DNA of 64,000 nt from CAVXHQ01 sp963789535 (lineage in GTDB: Bacteria > Pseudomonadota > Alphaproteobacteria > Rhodobacterales > Rhodobacteraceae), in contig CAWBKU010000005.1 in the NCBI GenBank assembly GCA_963789535.1, forward strand, positions 1,987,763 through 2,051,762, read 5' to 3'. Both the position numbers and the translations under genes were made by a program. Numbering within the stretch: position 1 is the first letter of the stretch; the number at the start of each line of letters is the position of its first letter. Shown piece by piece: positions 18,104 through 26,622 of the stretch. Under the pieces are notes generated by a model. That model was not told the origin of the DNA and searched no databases. It was given only the letters and a program-made list of their open reading frames with translations.

Positions 18104-19515
18104 GGCGCTCGATGCCCCGACTTATGCCAAGTGGCCTCGCCGGGCGGATCACCCTCCTGCTGACCGTCGCGATCCTCGTGGCCAACCTGATCGCCGCCGT
18201 CATCTTCAGCGTCGCGCGACAGGATTTCGACCGCCGCGCCAGCGAAGTGCGCGAGATCGAGCGCGTGGCGGCCCTCGTTCCCGCGCTCGAGGCCGTGGCC
18301 CCGCACCGGCGCCAGGGCATCGCGCGTCAGTCCTCGACCCGGTTCGCGCAAATCCGTGTCGAGGCGGCGCCGCGCGTGACCGAAACCGCCACCGACCCCC
18401 GCTCGGCGGGCATCGCGCAGCGCTTGGCCGACGCGCTCGACGGGCGCGGCGTCGCTGTCGCGATCCGGCAACGCGGGCAATGGGTGCCCGACGATGCGGG
18501 TGGCGCCGACACGGGCGGCGACCCGCACGGCGGGCCGTTCCGCGACGCCGCCACGCGCGGCGACCTCATCTCCATATCCATCGCCCTGCGCGACGGCGAC
18601 GGCGTCGCGACGCAATGGCTGAACATGGTGACGCTGGCCGCCCCGCCGATCGACCGCGCGGTCGGGCTGCGCGCGGTCCTTCTGGTGATGGCGCTGTCGC
18701 TCCTCTGCGTCCTCGGCGTGGCGATCCTGTTCGCGCGCCGCCTCTCGCGCCCGCTGCGCGACCTTGCCCGTGCCGCCGCCGCCGCCGGGCGCGGCGACCG
18801 CAGCGCGCGGGTCGCCGAGGCGGGCCCGGCCGAGGTGCGCGCCGCCGCCGCCGCGTTCAACGCCATGCAGGCCGAGATCGCGCGTTTCGACGCCGAGCGG
18901 ATGCGCACCCTCGCCGCCGTCGGCCATGACCTGCGCACCCCGATGACGAGCCTGCGTCTGCGCGCCGAGATGGTCGAGGACGCCAGTCTGCGCGACCCGA
19001 TGATCCGCACGCTCGAGGAAATGGCGGTGATGGCCGACGGCCTCGTGACCTATGCCCGCGACGGACGCGAGGACGAGCCGCTGGCGCCCCTCGACCTTGC
19101 GGCCCTGCTGGAACGGCTCTGTGCCGACCGGGGTGCCGCGTTCACCGGGCAGGGACCGTTCGTGGTGACGGCGCGCCGTGTCGCCCTCGGGCGCCTGTTC
19201 GGCAACCTCGTCGACAACGCGCGCACCTATGGCGGCACCACGAGCGTGACCCTGACGGAAGAGGGGTCGGAGGCGGTGGTCCGCGTCCTGGACGACGGCC
19301 CGGGCATTCCGCCGCATCGTCTGGACGAGATGTTCACGCCCTTCGCCCGCGGCGACGACAGCCGCAATGCGGCGACCGGCGGCGCGGGTCTGGGACTGTC
19401 CATCGCACGCGCCATCGCCCTGGCGCACGGGGGCCGGATCACGCTGCGCAACACGCCGTCCCGTGGTCTTTGTGCCACGGTGCGCCTGCCGCGCGCCGCA
19501 TCGCCGCAGCCATGA
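18100..19515 (+). CDS. Sensor histidine kinase
   Basis: A 471-aa inner-membrane kinase, translationally coupled to its regulator. Transmembrane segments lie at about residues 15-37 and 190-212 and enclose a periplasmic sensor domain of about 150 aa. A HAMP-like region follows. The H-box is AAVGHDLRTPMTSLRLR (phospho-His about 276), then the N-box GNLVDNARTYGG and G boxes DDGPGIPPHRLDEMF and GGAGLGLSIARAI. The sensor domain has no recognised fold from inspection. Confidence 0.92.
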   Translation: MRRSMPRLMPSGLAGRITLLLTVAILVANLIAAVIFSVARQDFDRRASEVREIERVAALVPALEAVAPHRRQGIARQSSTRFAQIRVEAAPRVTETATDPRSAGIAQRLADALDGRGVAVAIRQRGQWVPDDAGGADTGGDPHGGPFRDAATRGDLISISIALRDGDGVATQWLNMVTLAAPPIDRAVGLRAVLLVMALSLLCVLGVAILFARRLSRPLRDLARAAAAAGRGDRSARVAEAGPAEVRAAAAAFNAMQAEIARFDAERMRTLAAVGHDLRTPMTSLRLRAEMVEDASLRDPMIRTLEEMAVMADGLVTYARDGREDEPLAPLDLAALLERLCADRGAAFTGQGPFVVTARRVALGRLFGNLVDNARTYGGTTSVTLTEEGSEAVVRVLDDGPGIPPHRLDEMFTPFARGDDSRNAATGGAGLGLSIARAIALAHGGRITLRNTPSRGLCATVRLPRAASPQP

Positions 19516-19725
19516 GGAACTTCGCCCTGCGACCGGCGTTGGGATGCCACCGTGCGGCGGTCGCCCCGCAAGGGTGACACCGACCGGTCTCCTGCGCAGG
19601 CGACCCTTGCAAGACCGCTGTTTTGCGCCGGACCCATCGCGGCCGTGCGCCCCGACGACCCCGATGGGCCCGCGCCCGACATCGCAACCGACGACGCCGC
19701 CCCTGCCGCGGCAAAGGATTATCCC

Positions 19726-20505
19726 ATGCGCCTGAAGATCGACGTGACCCTCGACTACAACCTCGATCATCCGACCGACCTTCTGTTGCAGATCGAGGCG
19801 GCGGCGGTCGATGGCCAGAGGGTCATCTCCCAGCACATAAACGTCGCCGACGCCGCCCATTTCGGCCGCGTCGCGGCGCAGGAGGGGATCGGCCAGCGCA
19901 TCTGGGTCCGCACCGATACGCGGCTGCTGTGCACCTATACGGCGACCTGCGACATCGACCGCCCCGAGGCCGACCTCGGCGCGCTCAATGCCGTGGCCCC
20001 GCACCGCCTGCCGGGCGACACCGTCCGCTACCTGCTGCCCTCGCGCTACTGCCCTTCGGACGAGTTCCTGAATTATGTCGCCGCCGAATTCGGCGGCTTT
20101 ACCGGCGGCGCCCGGATCGTGGCGATGCGCGACTGGATCGCGCGCCACATCAGCTATGTGCCGGGATCGAGCGGCGCCAAGACCACCGCCCTCGAGACCT
20201 TCGTGCAGCGTCAGGGCGTCTGCCGCGATTTCGCGCATCTGCTGGTGACGCTGGCGCGGGCCTCGGTGATCCCGGCGCGCGTCGTCGCGGTCTATGCGCC
20301 CGACGTGATGCCGCAGGATTTCCATGCCATCGCCGAGGTCTACCTCGACGGCGCCTGGCACCTCGTCGACGCCACCGGCATGTCGCGCCCCGGTGCCGTC
20401 GCCGTGGTCGGCGTCGGGGCGGACGCCGCCGAGATCGCATTCCTGACGACCTATGGGCCGATGTATCTCAACAATCAGTCGGTGTCGGTCGTGGCCGAGG
20501 TCTGA
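19726..20505 (+). CDS. Transglutaminase-like cysteine protease family protein
   Basis: A 259-aa protein with an N-terminal beta-rich domain and a transglutaminase-like core. The catalytic triad is visible as C166 in VCRDFAHLL, H200 in FHAIAEVYLDGAWH and D215 in LVDATG. Such proteins are cytosolic or periplasmic peptidases or amidases, and no signal peptide is seen here. I chose ATG 19726 because the frame upstream has no family resemblance. The 210 bp between the kinase gene and this one shows no feature I can support. It is convergent with selO. Confidence 0.88.
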   Translation: MRLKIDVTLDYNLDHPTDLLLQIEAAAVDGQRVISQHINVADAAHFGRVAAQEGIGQRIWVRTDTRLLCTYTATCDIDRPEADLGALNAVAPHRLPGDTVRYLLPSRYCPSDEFLNYVAAEFGGFTGGARIVAMRDWIARHISYVPGSSGAKTTALETFVQRQGVCRDFAHLLVTLARASVIPARVVAVYAPDVMPQDFHAIAEVYLDGAWHLVDATGMSRPGAVAVVGVGADAAEIAFLTTYGPMYLNNQSVSVVAEV

Positions 20506-20511
20506 TCCGCC

Positions 20512-21951
20512 TCAGGTGCCGCAAAAGGTCGTGTAGGGACCGAAATCTGTGGGCGGCGGTAAGGCGTAACGGTCCTGTCCGGGTCGCGTGTCAAAGGGCC
20601 GCGTCACGGCGTGTAGCAGCGCCTCGAACGGCGCGAAATCCGCCGCATCGGTCGCCGCCGACAGCGCCTCCTCCACCAGATGATTGCGCGGAATACAGAG
20701 CGGGTTGACCGCGTCCATCCGCGCCGCCGCCGCCGCCGCATCGCCGAGCCGTGCCTGCCAGCGCGGCACCCACGCATCGAGATCCGACGCATCGTCGAAG
20801 AGCGCCCTTGCCCCGTCGCCCCCGCGTAGACCGCGCGCCAGATGCCGGAAAATAAGCGTGAAATCCGCGCCCTGGCCCTGCATGGCCGCCAGCAGCTCCT
20901 GCGCCAGCGCCTCGTCGCCCTGCTCCTCGGAGACGAGCCCCAGCTTGGAACGAAAGCGCGCTGTCCATGCGGCGCGGTAGGCCGGCATGAACTCCTCGAT
21001 CACTGGCACCGCCAGCGAAATCGCCGCCTCGGTGTCCTCCGCGATCAGCGGCAGCAGCGCCTCGGCCAGCCGCGCAAGGTTCCACTGCGCGATATAGGGC
21101 TGATTGCCATAGGCATAGCGCCCGGTCTGATCGATCGAACTGAACAGGGCGCCCGCGTCGTAGGCATCCATGAACGCGCAGGGGCCATAGTCGATGGTCT
21201 CGCCCGACAGCGTCATATTGTCGGTGTTCATCACGCCATGCACGAACCCCAGCGACATCCATTGCGCGATCAGCGCCGCCTGCCGGTGCGCCGTGGCCGC
21301 GAGCAGGGCCAGCGCCGGAACCGCGGCCGTCGCCGCCTCGGGCGCATGACGCGCGATGGTATAATCGAGCAGCCGGCGCAGCCGCCCATGATCCTGCCGC
21401 GCGGCAAAGAACTGGAACGTGCCGACGCGGATATGGCTCGCCGCCACGCGCGTCAGGACCGCGCCGGGCAGGGGCCGCTCGCGCAGCACCTCCTCGCCGG
21501 TCAGCGTCGCGGCCAGCGCCCGGGTCGTCGGCACACCGAGGGCATGCATCGCCTCGGCCACCAGATATTCCCGCAGCACCGGCCCGATCGCCGCCTTGCC
21601 GTCGCCGCCGCGCGAATAGGGCGTCCGGCCCGAACCTTTGAGCGCGATATCGCGCCGGGTGCCGCCCGCGTCGATCACCTCACCCAGCAACAGCGCCCGC
21701 CCGTCGCCGAGTTGCGGCGAGAACCCGCCGAACTGGTGCCCGGCATAGACCTGCGCCACCGGCGTCGCTCCTTCGGGGGCGGTCGCCCCGGTCAAGACCT
21801 CTGCCGTGAGCGCATCGAGGGGCAGGCCAAGCTCTTTCGCCAGCGCCTCGTTCAGGCGCACGATGCGCGGCGCGGGCACGGCGTCGCCCTGCCAGGGCGT
21901 ATGGAACCCGTCGAGGTCGCGGGCAAAGCTGTTGTCGAAGGCGATGCCCAA
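20512..21951 (-). CDS. selO: Protein adenylyltransferase SelO
   Basis: A 479-aa pseudokinase-fold AMPylase (SelO/YdiU family), reported elsewhere to AMPylate redox proteins. AGHQFGGFSPQLGDGRALLLGE and LKGSGRTPYSRGGDG contain the nucleotide-binding region. GFVHGVMNTDNM and DYGPCAFMDAY contain the catalytic loop and metal-binding Asp. The start appears to be TTG at 21951, directly preceded by an in-frame TAA with no early in-frame ATG or GTG after it. It lies downstream of msrA on the same strand. The pairing makes sense, since both act in oxidative-stress biology. Confidence 0.93.
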   Translation of the reverse strand: MGIAFDNSFARDLDGFHTPWQGDAVPAPRIVRLNEALAKELGLPLDALTAEVLTGATAPEGATPVAQVYAGHQFGGFSPQLGDGRALLLGEVIDAGGTRRDIALKGSGRTPYSRGGDGKAAIGPVLREYLVAEAMHALGVPTTRALAATLTGEEVLRERPLPGAVLTRVAASHIRVGTFQFFAARQDHGRLRRLLDYTIARHAPEAATAAVPALALLAATAHRQAALIAQWMSLGFVHGVMNTDNMTLSGETIDYGPCAFMDAYDAGALFSSIDQTGRYAYGNQPYIAQWNLARLAEALLPLIAEDTEAAISLAVPVIEEFMPAYRAAWTARFRSKLGLVSEEQGDEALAQELLAAMQGQGADFTLIFRHLARGLRGGDGARALFDDASDLDAWVPRWQARLGDAAAAAARMDAVNPLCIPRNHLVEEALSAATDAADFAPFEALLHAVTRPFDTRPGQDRYALPPPTDFGPYTTFCGT

Positions 21952-21955
21952 TTAT

Positions 21956-22030
21956 GCTGCCCCCAACAATTCTGGCCCCACCAAGTCTGCCCTCACCAAA
22001 TCTGGCCCCACCAATTCGGCCGCCACCTAT
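21956..22030. repeat. 15-bp imperfect tandem repeat between msrA and selO
   Basis: Five adjacent 15-bp units run from 21956 to 22030. The best conserved are 21971-21985, 21986-22000 and 22001-22015, with the plus-strand pattern TCTGGCCCCACCAAG. Read on the gene strand, each unit has a G-rich TTGGTGGGGCCAGA core. The array contains the msrA stop at one end, and its other end supplies the G-rich stretch just before the TTG start of selO. Unit length is a multiple of three. Confidence 0.85.
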
Positions 22031-22539
22031 TCGGCAGCCGTGTCAGCACGCCGCGGCAGGGTCCAGTTCGGACGGATGAAGTGGCAGGTATAGCCGTGCG
22101 GGATCCGCTCGAGGTAGTCCTGATGCTCGGGCTCCGCCTCCCAGAAATCGCCCGCGGGCGCCACTTCCGTCACCACCTTGCCCGGCCACAGGCCGGAGGC
22201 ATCGACGTCGGCGATCGTGTCGCGCGCGACGCGTTCCTGCTCGGCGTCCAGATAGTAGATGCCCGAACGATAGGCGGTGCCACGGTCGTTGCCCTGCCGG
22301 TTCGGCGTGCTCGGATCGTGGATCTGAAAGAAGAATTCGAGAAGGCGGCGATAGCTCGTCACCGCCGGATCGAAGGTGATCTCGATCCCTTCGGCGTGGC
22401 TTCCGTGGTGGCGATAGGTCGCGTTCGGCACGTCGCCGCCGGTATAGCCGACACGCGTCGAGGTGACGCCGGGCATTTTGCGGATCAGATCCTGCATGCC
22501 CCAAAAGCAGCCTCCGGCAAGTATGGCACGGTCGGTCAT
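22027..22539 (-). CDS. msrA: Peptide-methionine (S)-S-oxide reductase MsrA
   Basis: A 170-aa MsrA that repairs methionine-S-sulfoxide. The catalytic Cys is C11 in AGGCFWGMQ. VGYTGGDVPNATYRHHGSHAE and the substrate-pocket residues are present, as is YLERIPHGYTCHF. The resolving Cys pattern near the C-terminus is limited. The start ATG 22539 is the canonical one. It is upstream of selO on the same strand, with the tandem repeat covering its last codons and the spacer. Confidence 0.95.
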   Translation of the reverse strand: MTDRAILAGGCFWGMQDLIRKMPGVTSTRVGYTGGDVPNATYRHHGSHAEGIEITFDPAVTSYRRLLEFFFQIHDPSTPNRQGNDRGTAYRSGIYYLDAEQERVARDTIADVDASGLWPGKVVTEVAPAGDFWEAEPEHQDYLERIPHGYTCHFIRPNWTLPRRADTAAE

Positions 22540-22675
22540 CGGCGGTCTCCTGTCTGGTGTCGGGTTCTGCGATATGTGGGGTGTGCCCGTGCTCCTGTCC
22601 AGTGAGGCCGCACCGGACGGGCTTATTCTCGCCGGAATTCCGCGCTAATCTGCGCGCGCACGACGCGAGGATACG

Positions 22676-24075
22676 ATGGGCGAGACCACGGACAGGCAGG
22701 TCAGGCGGCGCCGGGTGTTCTATATCCCCGGCTACGATCCGATCCATCCGCGCCGCTACCGCGAACTCTACCGCAAGGAGGGGGCCGCTCAGGCGGCGCT
22801 GTCGGGATACGAGATCGCATTGGCGCCCAAGACCGGCGGCGGGCCCTACGGCTGGCATGTGACGGCGACGATCGACGGGGTCGACGTCGAGAGCGACGTC
22901 GAGGTTCTGGTCTGGTCCGACATCGTCCGCAGCTCGATGTCGCAGTCCATCGGCGCCACCTATTGCGCAGCTCGCCCGCACCGCCTGGACCTATATCGCC
23001 ACCGGCACGCTGCGCCGCCTGATGTGGCTGCGCAAGGGGCCGGTGATCGCGGCGCTCTATCCGGTGGGCATGCTCCTGCTGCAACTCAGCATCGCGATTT
23101 TCCTTTCTTATCTGGTCGCTACGGCATTGTTGACAGCTGTCAACTTTCTTCTTGATTTCACCGGATGGCAGCCGGACTGGCTGGCGCCCTTCATCCGCTG
23201 GCCGGTGATCCTCGTCGTCTCGCTGTTCGTCCTGCGCTGGTTCAAGGCGCGGGACGGAAAATTCTTCGCCTATTACCTGATGCACGACTACGCCTATTCC
23301 GCCCGCTGGCGCGGTGCCAATCCCCCCGCCCTCGAGGCGCGGATGGCCGAGTTTCGCGCCGCGATTGCGGACGCCCTGACCCTCGGCTACGACGAGGTGC
23401 TGGTCGTCGGCCATTCCTCCGGCGCGCATCTGGGCGTCTCCATCCTCGCCGACCTGCTGCGCGCCCGCCGCGCCAGACCGGGCGCCACCGCGCTGTCGTT
23501 CCTGTCGCTGGGACAGGTCGTACCGATGGTCTCGTTCCTGCCCGACGCCTCCCGCCTGCGGGCGGATCTCGCGTTCCTGTCCGAACGGACCGATATCACC
23601 TGGATCGACGTCACCGCCCCGGGCGATGGCTGCGCCTTTGCGCTCTGCGATCCGGTGGCGGTCACGGGGGTCGCCACGCCGTTCTCGCAATGGCCGCTGG
23701 TGGTCTCCGCCGCGTTCACCCGGACCCTGAAACCCGAGACCTGGGCGAAACTGCGCTGGCGCTTCTTCCGGCTGCATTTCCAGTATCTCTGCGCCTTCGA
23801 CAACCTGCCGGGCGGGCCGTCCGACTATGATTACTTTCGCCTGACCGCCGGGCCGCAGACCCTTGGCACCCGCTATCGCGACCGGGCGCCGTCGCGCAGC
23901 CGGATCGACGTCGCCGCCTCGAAATACACCAGCCGGGCGGCGCCGCGTCCGTGGCGGCGGAGCGGGACGCCGCCGGACCCCGCGTCTGCGGCCGGCAGTC
24001 GAGGCGCCGTCCGCATCCGTCGAGGCGGCGGTCAAGGCCGCTGTCAAGGCATCCGCGACCGGCCGGCCTGCGTGA
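22676..24075 (+). pseudogene. Alpha/beta-hydrolase-like gene broken by frameshifts
   Basis: The first frame (22676 to about 22963) encodes MGETTDRQVRRRRVFYIPGY and ends ...SMSQSIGATY. Dropping one T near 22964 continues directly into AQLARTAWTYIATGTLRRLM in the next frame. That frame has two membrane-like segments and a GHSSG nucleophile elbow typical of alpha/beta hydrolases. A second shift between about 23930 and 24000 appears likely. The current frame becomes Arg/Gly-rich there, while another frame reads AVEAPSASVEAAVKAAVKAS and stops at 24075, overlapping the P450 GTG. Substrate is unknown. Real mutation and base-calling error cannot be separated here. Confidence 0.75.
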
Positions 24076-25424
24076 CGCTGCCGCCGAAACCGCCGGTCCG
24101 GCCCGATGCGGTGTCGCTCCGGCGGTATCTGAAACTCTTTCGCGACGACATCCTCTCGGCCCAGCCCGCACGCCTCTATCGCGCGTGGATGGCAGAGTTC
24201 CGGACGCCGTTCTTTCGCAGCTACCTCGTCAACGACCCGACGCTGATCCGCCGCGTCCTCAACGAACGGCCCGACGATTTCCCGAAATCGGACCGTATCG
24301 GCGCGGGCCTCCGGCCGCTTTTGGGCAATTCGGTGTTCCTGACCAACGGCGAGACGTGGAAGCGGCAACGCCGCATCATCGACCCGGCGTTCGAGGGCGG
24401 GCGCCTGCGCGACACGTTCCCGGCGATGTGGGCGGCCGGACAGGCGGCGGTGGCGCGGATGGCGGCGCAGGTCACGGACGACCCGCTCGAGATCGAGCCC
24501 GAGACGAGCCATGCCGCGGCGGACGTGATCTTTCGCACGCTGTTCTCGCTCCCCATCGAGCACGACACCGCGCGGGCCGTCTTCGACGCGTTCCGGGCGC
24601 ATCAGCGGACGCAGCCGATCCTGAACCTCGCCGCGTTCCTGCCCGGCCCCCGCTGGATGCCGCGGTTCTTTCGGCGCGAGACGCTGCGCACGGCGGTGAC
24701 GATCCGGGGGCTGATTTCGGGACTGGTCGAGGTGAGGGCGGAATTGATCGCAGCGGGGACTGCGCCGGACGATCTGGCAACGAAGATCATGACGAACGTG
24801 GACCCGGTCACGGGCGAGCGGTTGTCGCCGGAAGAAATGGTCGATCAGGTCGCGATCTTCTTTCTGGCGGGGCATGAAACCAGCGCCTCGGCGCTGGCGT
24901 GGACGCTGTATCTGCTGGCGATGTATCCCGAATGGCAGGTGAAGATTGCCGAGGAAGCGGTTGGTTTGAATGAAGATTTCGGCGCAGTTGCGAAACTTCG
25001 CGTGACCCGTGACGTGTTCCGCGAGGCGCTGCGCCTCTATCCGCCGGTGCCGATGATGGTGCGCGAGACGACGCGGTCCGAGGTGTTTCGCGACCGCAAT
25101 GTGCGGCGCGGCGCGCAGGTGGTGCTGTCGCCCTGGCATCTGCACCGGCACGAGCGGATCTGGGAGGATCCGGATGCTTTCCGGCCCGGGCGGTGGCAGA
25201 CCGAGGCCGGTCGCGCCTCGGCGCGGGAGGCCTATCTGCCGTTCTCGGCGGGGCCGCGGGTCTGCACGGGTGCGGGGTTCGCGATGATCGAGGGGGTGCT
25301 GCTCCTGGCGTTGCTGGTGCGGGCGTTCCGGTTCGAGGTGCCGCGCGAGGCGGCGCCGGTGCCGGTGGCGCATCTGACGGTGCGGTCTCGCGACGGGATC
25401 AGGCTGATCGTGCGGCCGCGTTGA
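24072..25424 (+). CDS. Cytochrome P450
   Basis: A 450-aa cytosolic P450 monooxygenase. The I-helix motif is FFLAGHETSASAL, ExxR is EALRLYPP (about 318), and the heme ligand is C398 in FSAGPRVCTGAGFA. GTG 24072 is taken as start because it gives a normal N-terminus (MTLPPKPPVRPDAVSLRRY) and overlaps the presumed original stop of the preceding gene in a GTGA layout. The open frame runs far upstream through the hydrolase remnant, which would create an unlikely fusion. Redox partners and substrate are unknown. Confidence 0.88.
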   Translation: MTLPPKPPVRPDAVSLRRYLKLFRDDILSAQPARLYRAWMAEFRTPFFRSYLVNDPTLIRRVLNERPDDFPKSDRIGAGLRPLLGNSVFLTNGETWKRQRRIIDPAFEGGRLRDTFPAMWAAGQAAVARMAAQVTDDPLEIEPETSHAAADVIFRTLFSLPIEHDTARAVFDAFRAHQRTQPILNLAAFLPGPRWMPRFFRRETLRTAVTIRGLISGLVEVRAELIAAGTAPDDLATKIMTNVDPVTGERLSPEEMVDQVAIFFLAGHETSASALAWTLYLLAMYPEWQVKIAEEAVGLNEDFGAVAKLRVTRDVFREALRLYPPVPMMVRETTRSEVFRDRNVRRGAQVVLSPWHLHRHERIWEDPDAFRPGRWQTEAGRASAREAYLPFSAGPRVCTGAGFAMIEGVLLLALLVRAFRFEVPREAAPVPVAHLTVRSRDGIRLIVRPR

Positions 25425-25478
25425 CGGGTTCGGCGACCACCCGAGTTTTCGTTTCGACCAGGACGGCCAAAGCGCCGG

Positions 25479-25712
25479 TCAGCGCCCGTCGAGCATCGCC
25501 TCGAGGACCGCGACCCGGATAGCCGACGCCAGCCCGACGTCGCCGCGGGCATCGTCGATCTCGGATGCAAGCGCGTTGATCGTCCGCCCCCGGTCTGCCG
25601 CCAGACGCCGGAACGCTATCCAGAACGCCTCTTCCAGTGAAACGCTGGTGCGGTGTCCCTTCAGCGTCAGCGAGCGCTTGACCGGGCGACCGCCGGCACG
25701 GCCCTCACTCAT
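25479..25712 (-). CDS. Ribbon-helix-helix domain protein
   Basis: A 77-aa protein with VKRSLTLKGHRTSVSLEEAFWIAFRR, which resembles the RHH_4-type fold of small DNA-binding proteins. A helical tail follows. The start ATG lies inside the end of the upstream DUF4169 gene, so the pair is translationally coupled. This pair next to fumC is a recurrent arrangement in Rhodobacterales as I recall. Target and role are unknown. Confidence 0.8.
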   Translation of the reverse strand: MSEGRAGGRPVKRSLTLKGHRTSVSLEEAFWIAFRRLAADRGRTINALASEIDDARGDVGLASAIRVAVLEAMLDGR

Positions 25713-25884
25713 CCTCGAGCTTCTTTTCGCCGAGTGCGCGGACGCTTCGCTCGATCCGGTCGGTGTCGGCCAATCGTTCGGACCTGCGGCGTCCGAATTT
25801 CGCCGCATTTGCGGCCGCTTCCGACGCGAGCGCCGCCCGTCGGCGGGCCTTGCGAAGGCGATTCAGGTTGATCGGGTCGGTCAT
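25705..25884 (-). CDS. DUF4169 family protein
   Basis: A 59-aa basic, helical protein starting MTDPINLNRLRKARRRA and ending ERSVRALGEKKLEDE. The N-terminal INLNRLRKARRR is the family hallmark as I remember it. Ala/Arg-rich helices follow. It overlaps the start of the RHH gene by eight bases. Its function is unknown. In relatives it follows fumC directly, but here a plus-strand secreted-protein gene lies between them. Confidence 0.8.
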   Translation of the reverse strand: MTDPINLNRLRKARRRAALASEAAANAAKFGRRRSERLADTDRIERSVRALGEKKLEDE

Positions 25885-26053
25885 CCTGGGCCTTTGCGTC
25901 CTGTTTTCGCTGAAGATTCGGGGCTGCGGCAGGCTCGTGTCGTTCAGTGAACAGACTGTTTACCAATCCGGACACCGGACGGCCAGATCAAACCACAATT
26001 CCCCCATAGGACAAGTGTCGATCGAATACGTTTTCCCGAAACCGGAGGCTCTC

Positions 26054-26617
26054 ATGTTCAAGTCGTTGTTCTTTGCCCTGGCGCTTTTGGCGCCATGTGT
26101 TGCGTCGTCGGCGACGATTTCTGCCGATTTCGATGTCAAGGCGTTCGACAATAGCTACAACCGCGGAGCAGGTACCGGACTTGCGACGGGGATCATGTTG
26201 CAGGTCGGTGAAAGCTTTCAGGTTGCCGTCGATCCTTTGCAAGGCTGGAGGATCGCCGCGGACCTGCCGCTCATCAACGCCGATGGTCTGTTCGTTGGCA
26301 GGACCCGCGGATTTTCCAACTACCGTAGCGAAGGGTTCGTCGCACGGTATGGCACGCTCGTCGGTCGGATTGGTACGGGTGCGATCTTCCGCATCGGGTC
26401 CAGTTTCGACGGACTGGCCTCGGTGGCTGGTGAGTTGCGCCTTTACGTGTGGGATTCGCGGACCGAGGACAACAGCGGCTCTCTGTCGGTTCGGCTGACG
26501 TCGCCGCTTCGGCAGCCAGTCGCGATGGACGTGCCGTCGCCGGTGCCGTTGCCCGCTACAGGCCTCCTCCTGATGTCGGTGCTTGCATTCATGGGGCTGC
26601 GACGTCGGGTCGGCTGA
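26054..26617 (+). CDS. VPLPA-CTERM secreted protein
   Basis: A 187-aa exported protein. An N-terminal signal peptide (about residues 1-20, ALLAPCVASSA) is followed by a beta-rich domain of unknown type. The C-terminus has the VPLPATG motif, a hydrophobic helix and an Arg cluster (LRRR). This tripartite tail is the VPLPA-CTERM sorting signal recognised by exosortase-like systems. No sorting protease is in this window. The local sequence looks less GC-rich than its neighbours, and the gene lies opposite and between fumC and DUF4169, suggesting a later insertion. RBS GGAGG lies upstream of ATG 26054. Confidence 0.85.
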   Translation: MFKSLFFALALLAPCVASSATISADFDVKAFDNSYNRGAGTGLATGIMLQVGESFQVAVDPLQGWRIAADLPLINADGLFVGRTRGFSNYRSEGFVARYGTLVGRIGTGAIFRIGSSFDGLASVAGELRLYVWDSRTEDNSGSLSVRLTSPLRQPVAMDVPSPVPLPATGLLLMSVLAFMGLRRRVG

Positions 26618-26622
26618 CGGGC

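Noticed and set aside
23022..25424. A genuine 800-aa hydrolase-P450 fusion protein.
   Set aside because: The joining stretch is Arg/Gly-rich and unlike either family. A GTG with GTGA overlap gives a normal P450 start, so separate genes are more likely.
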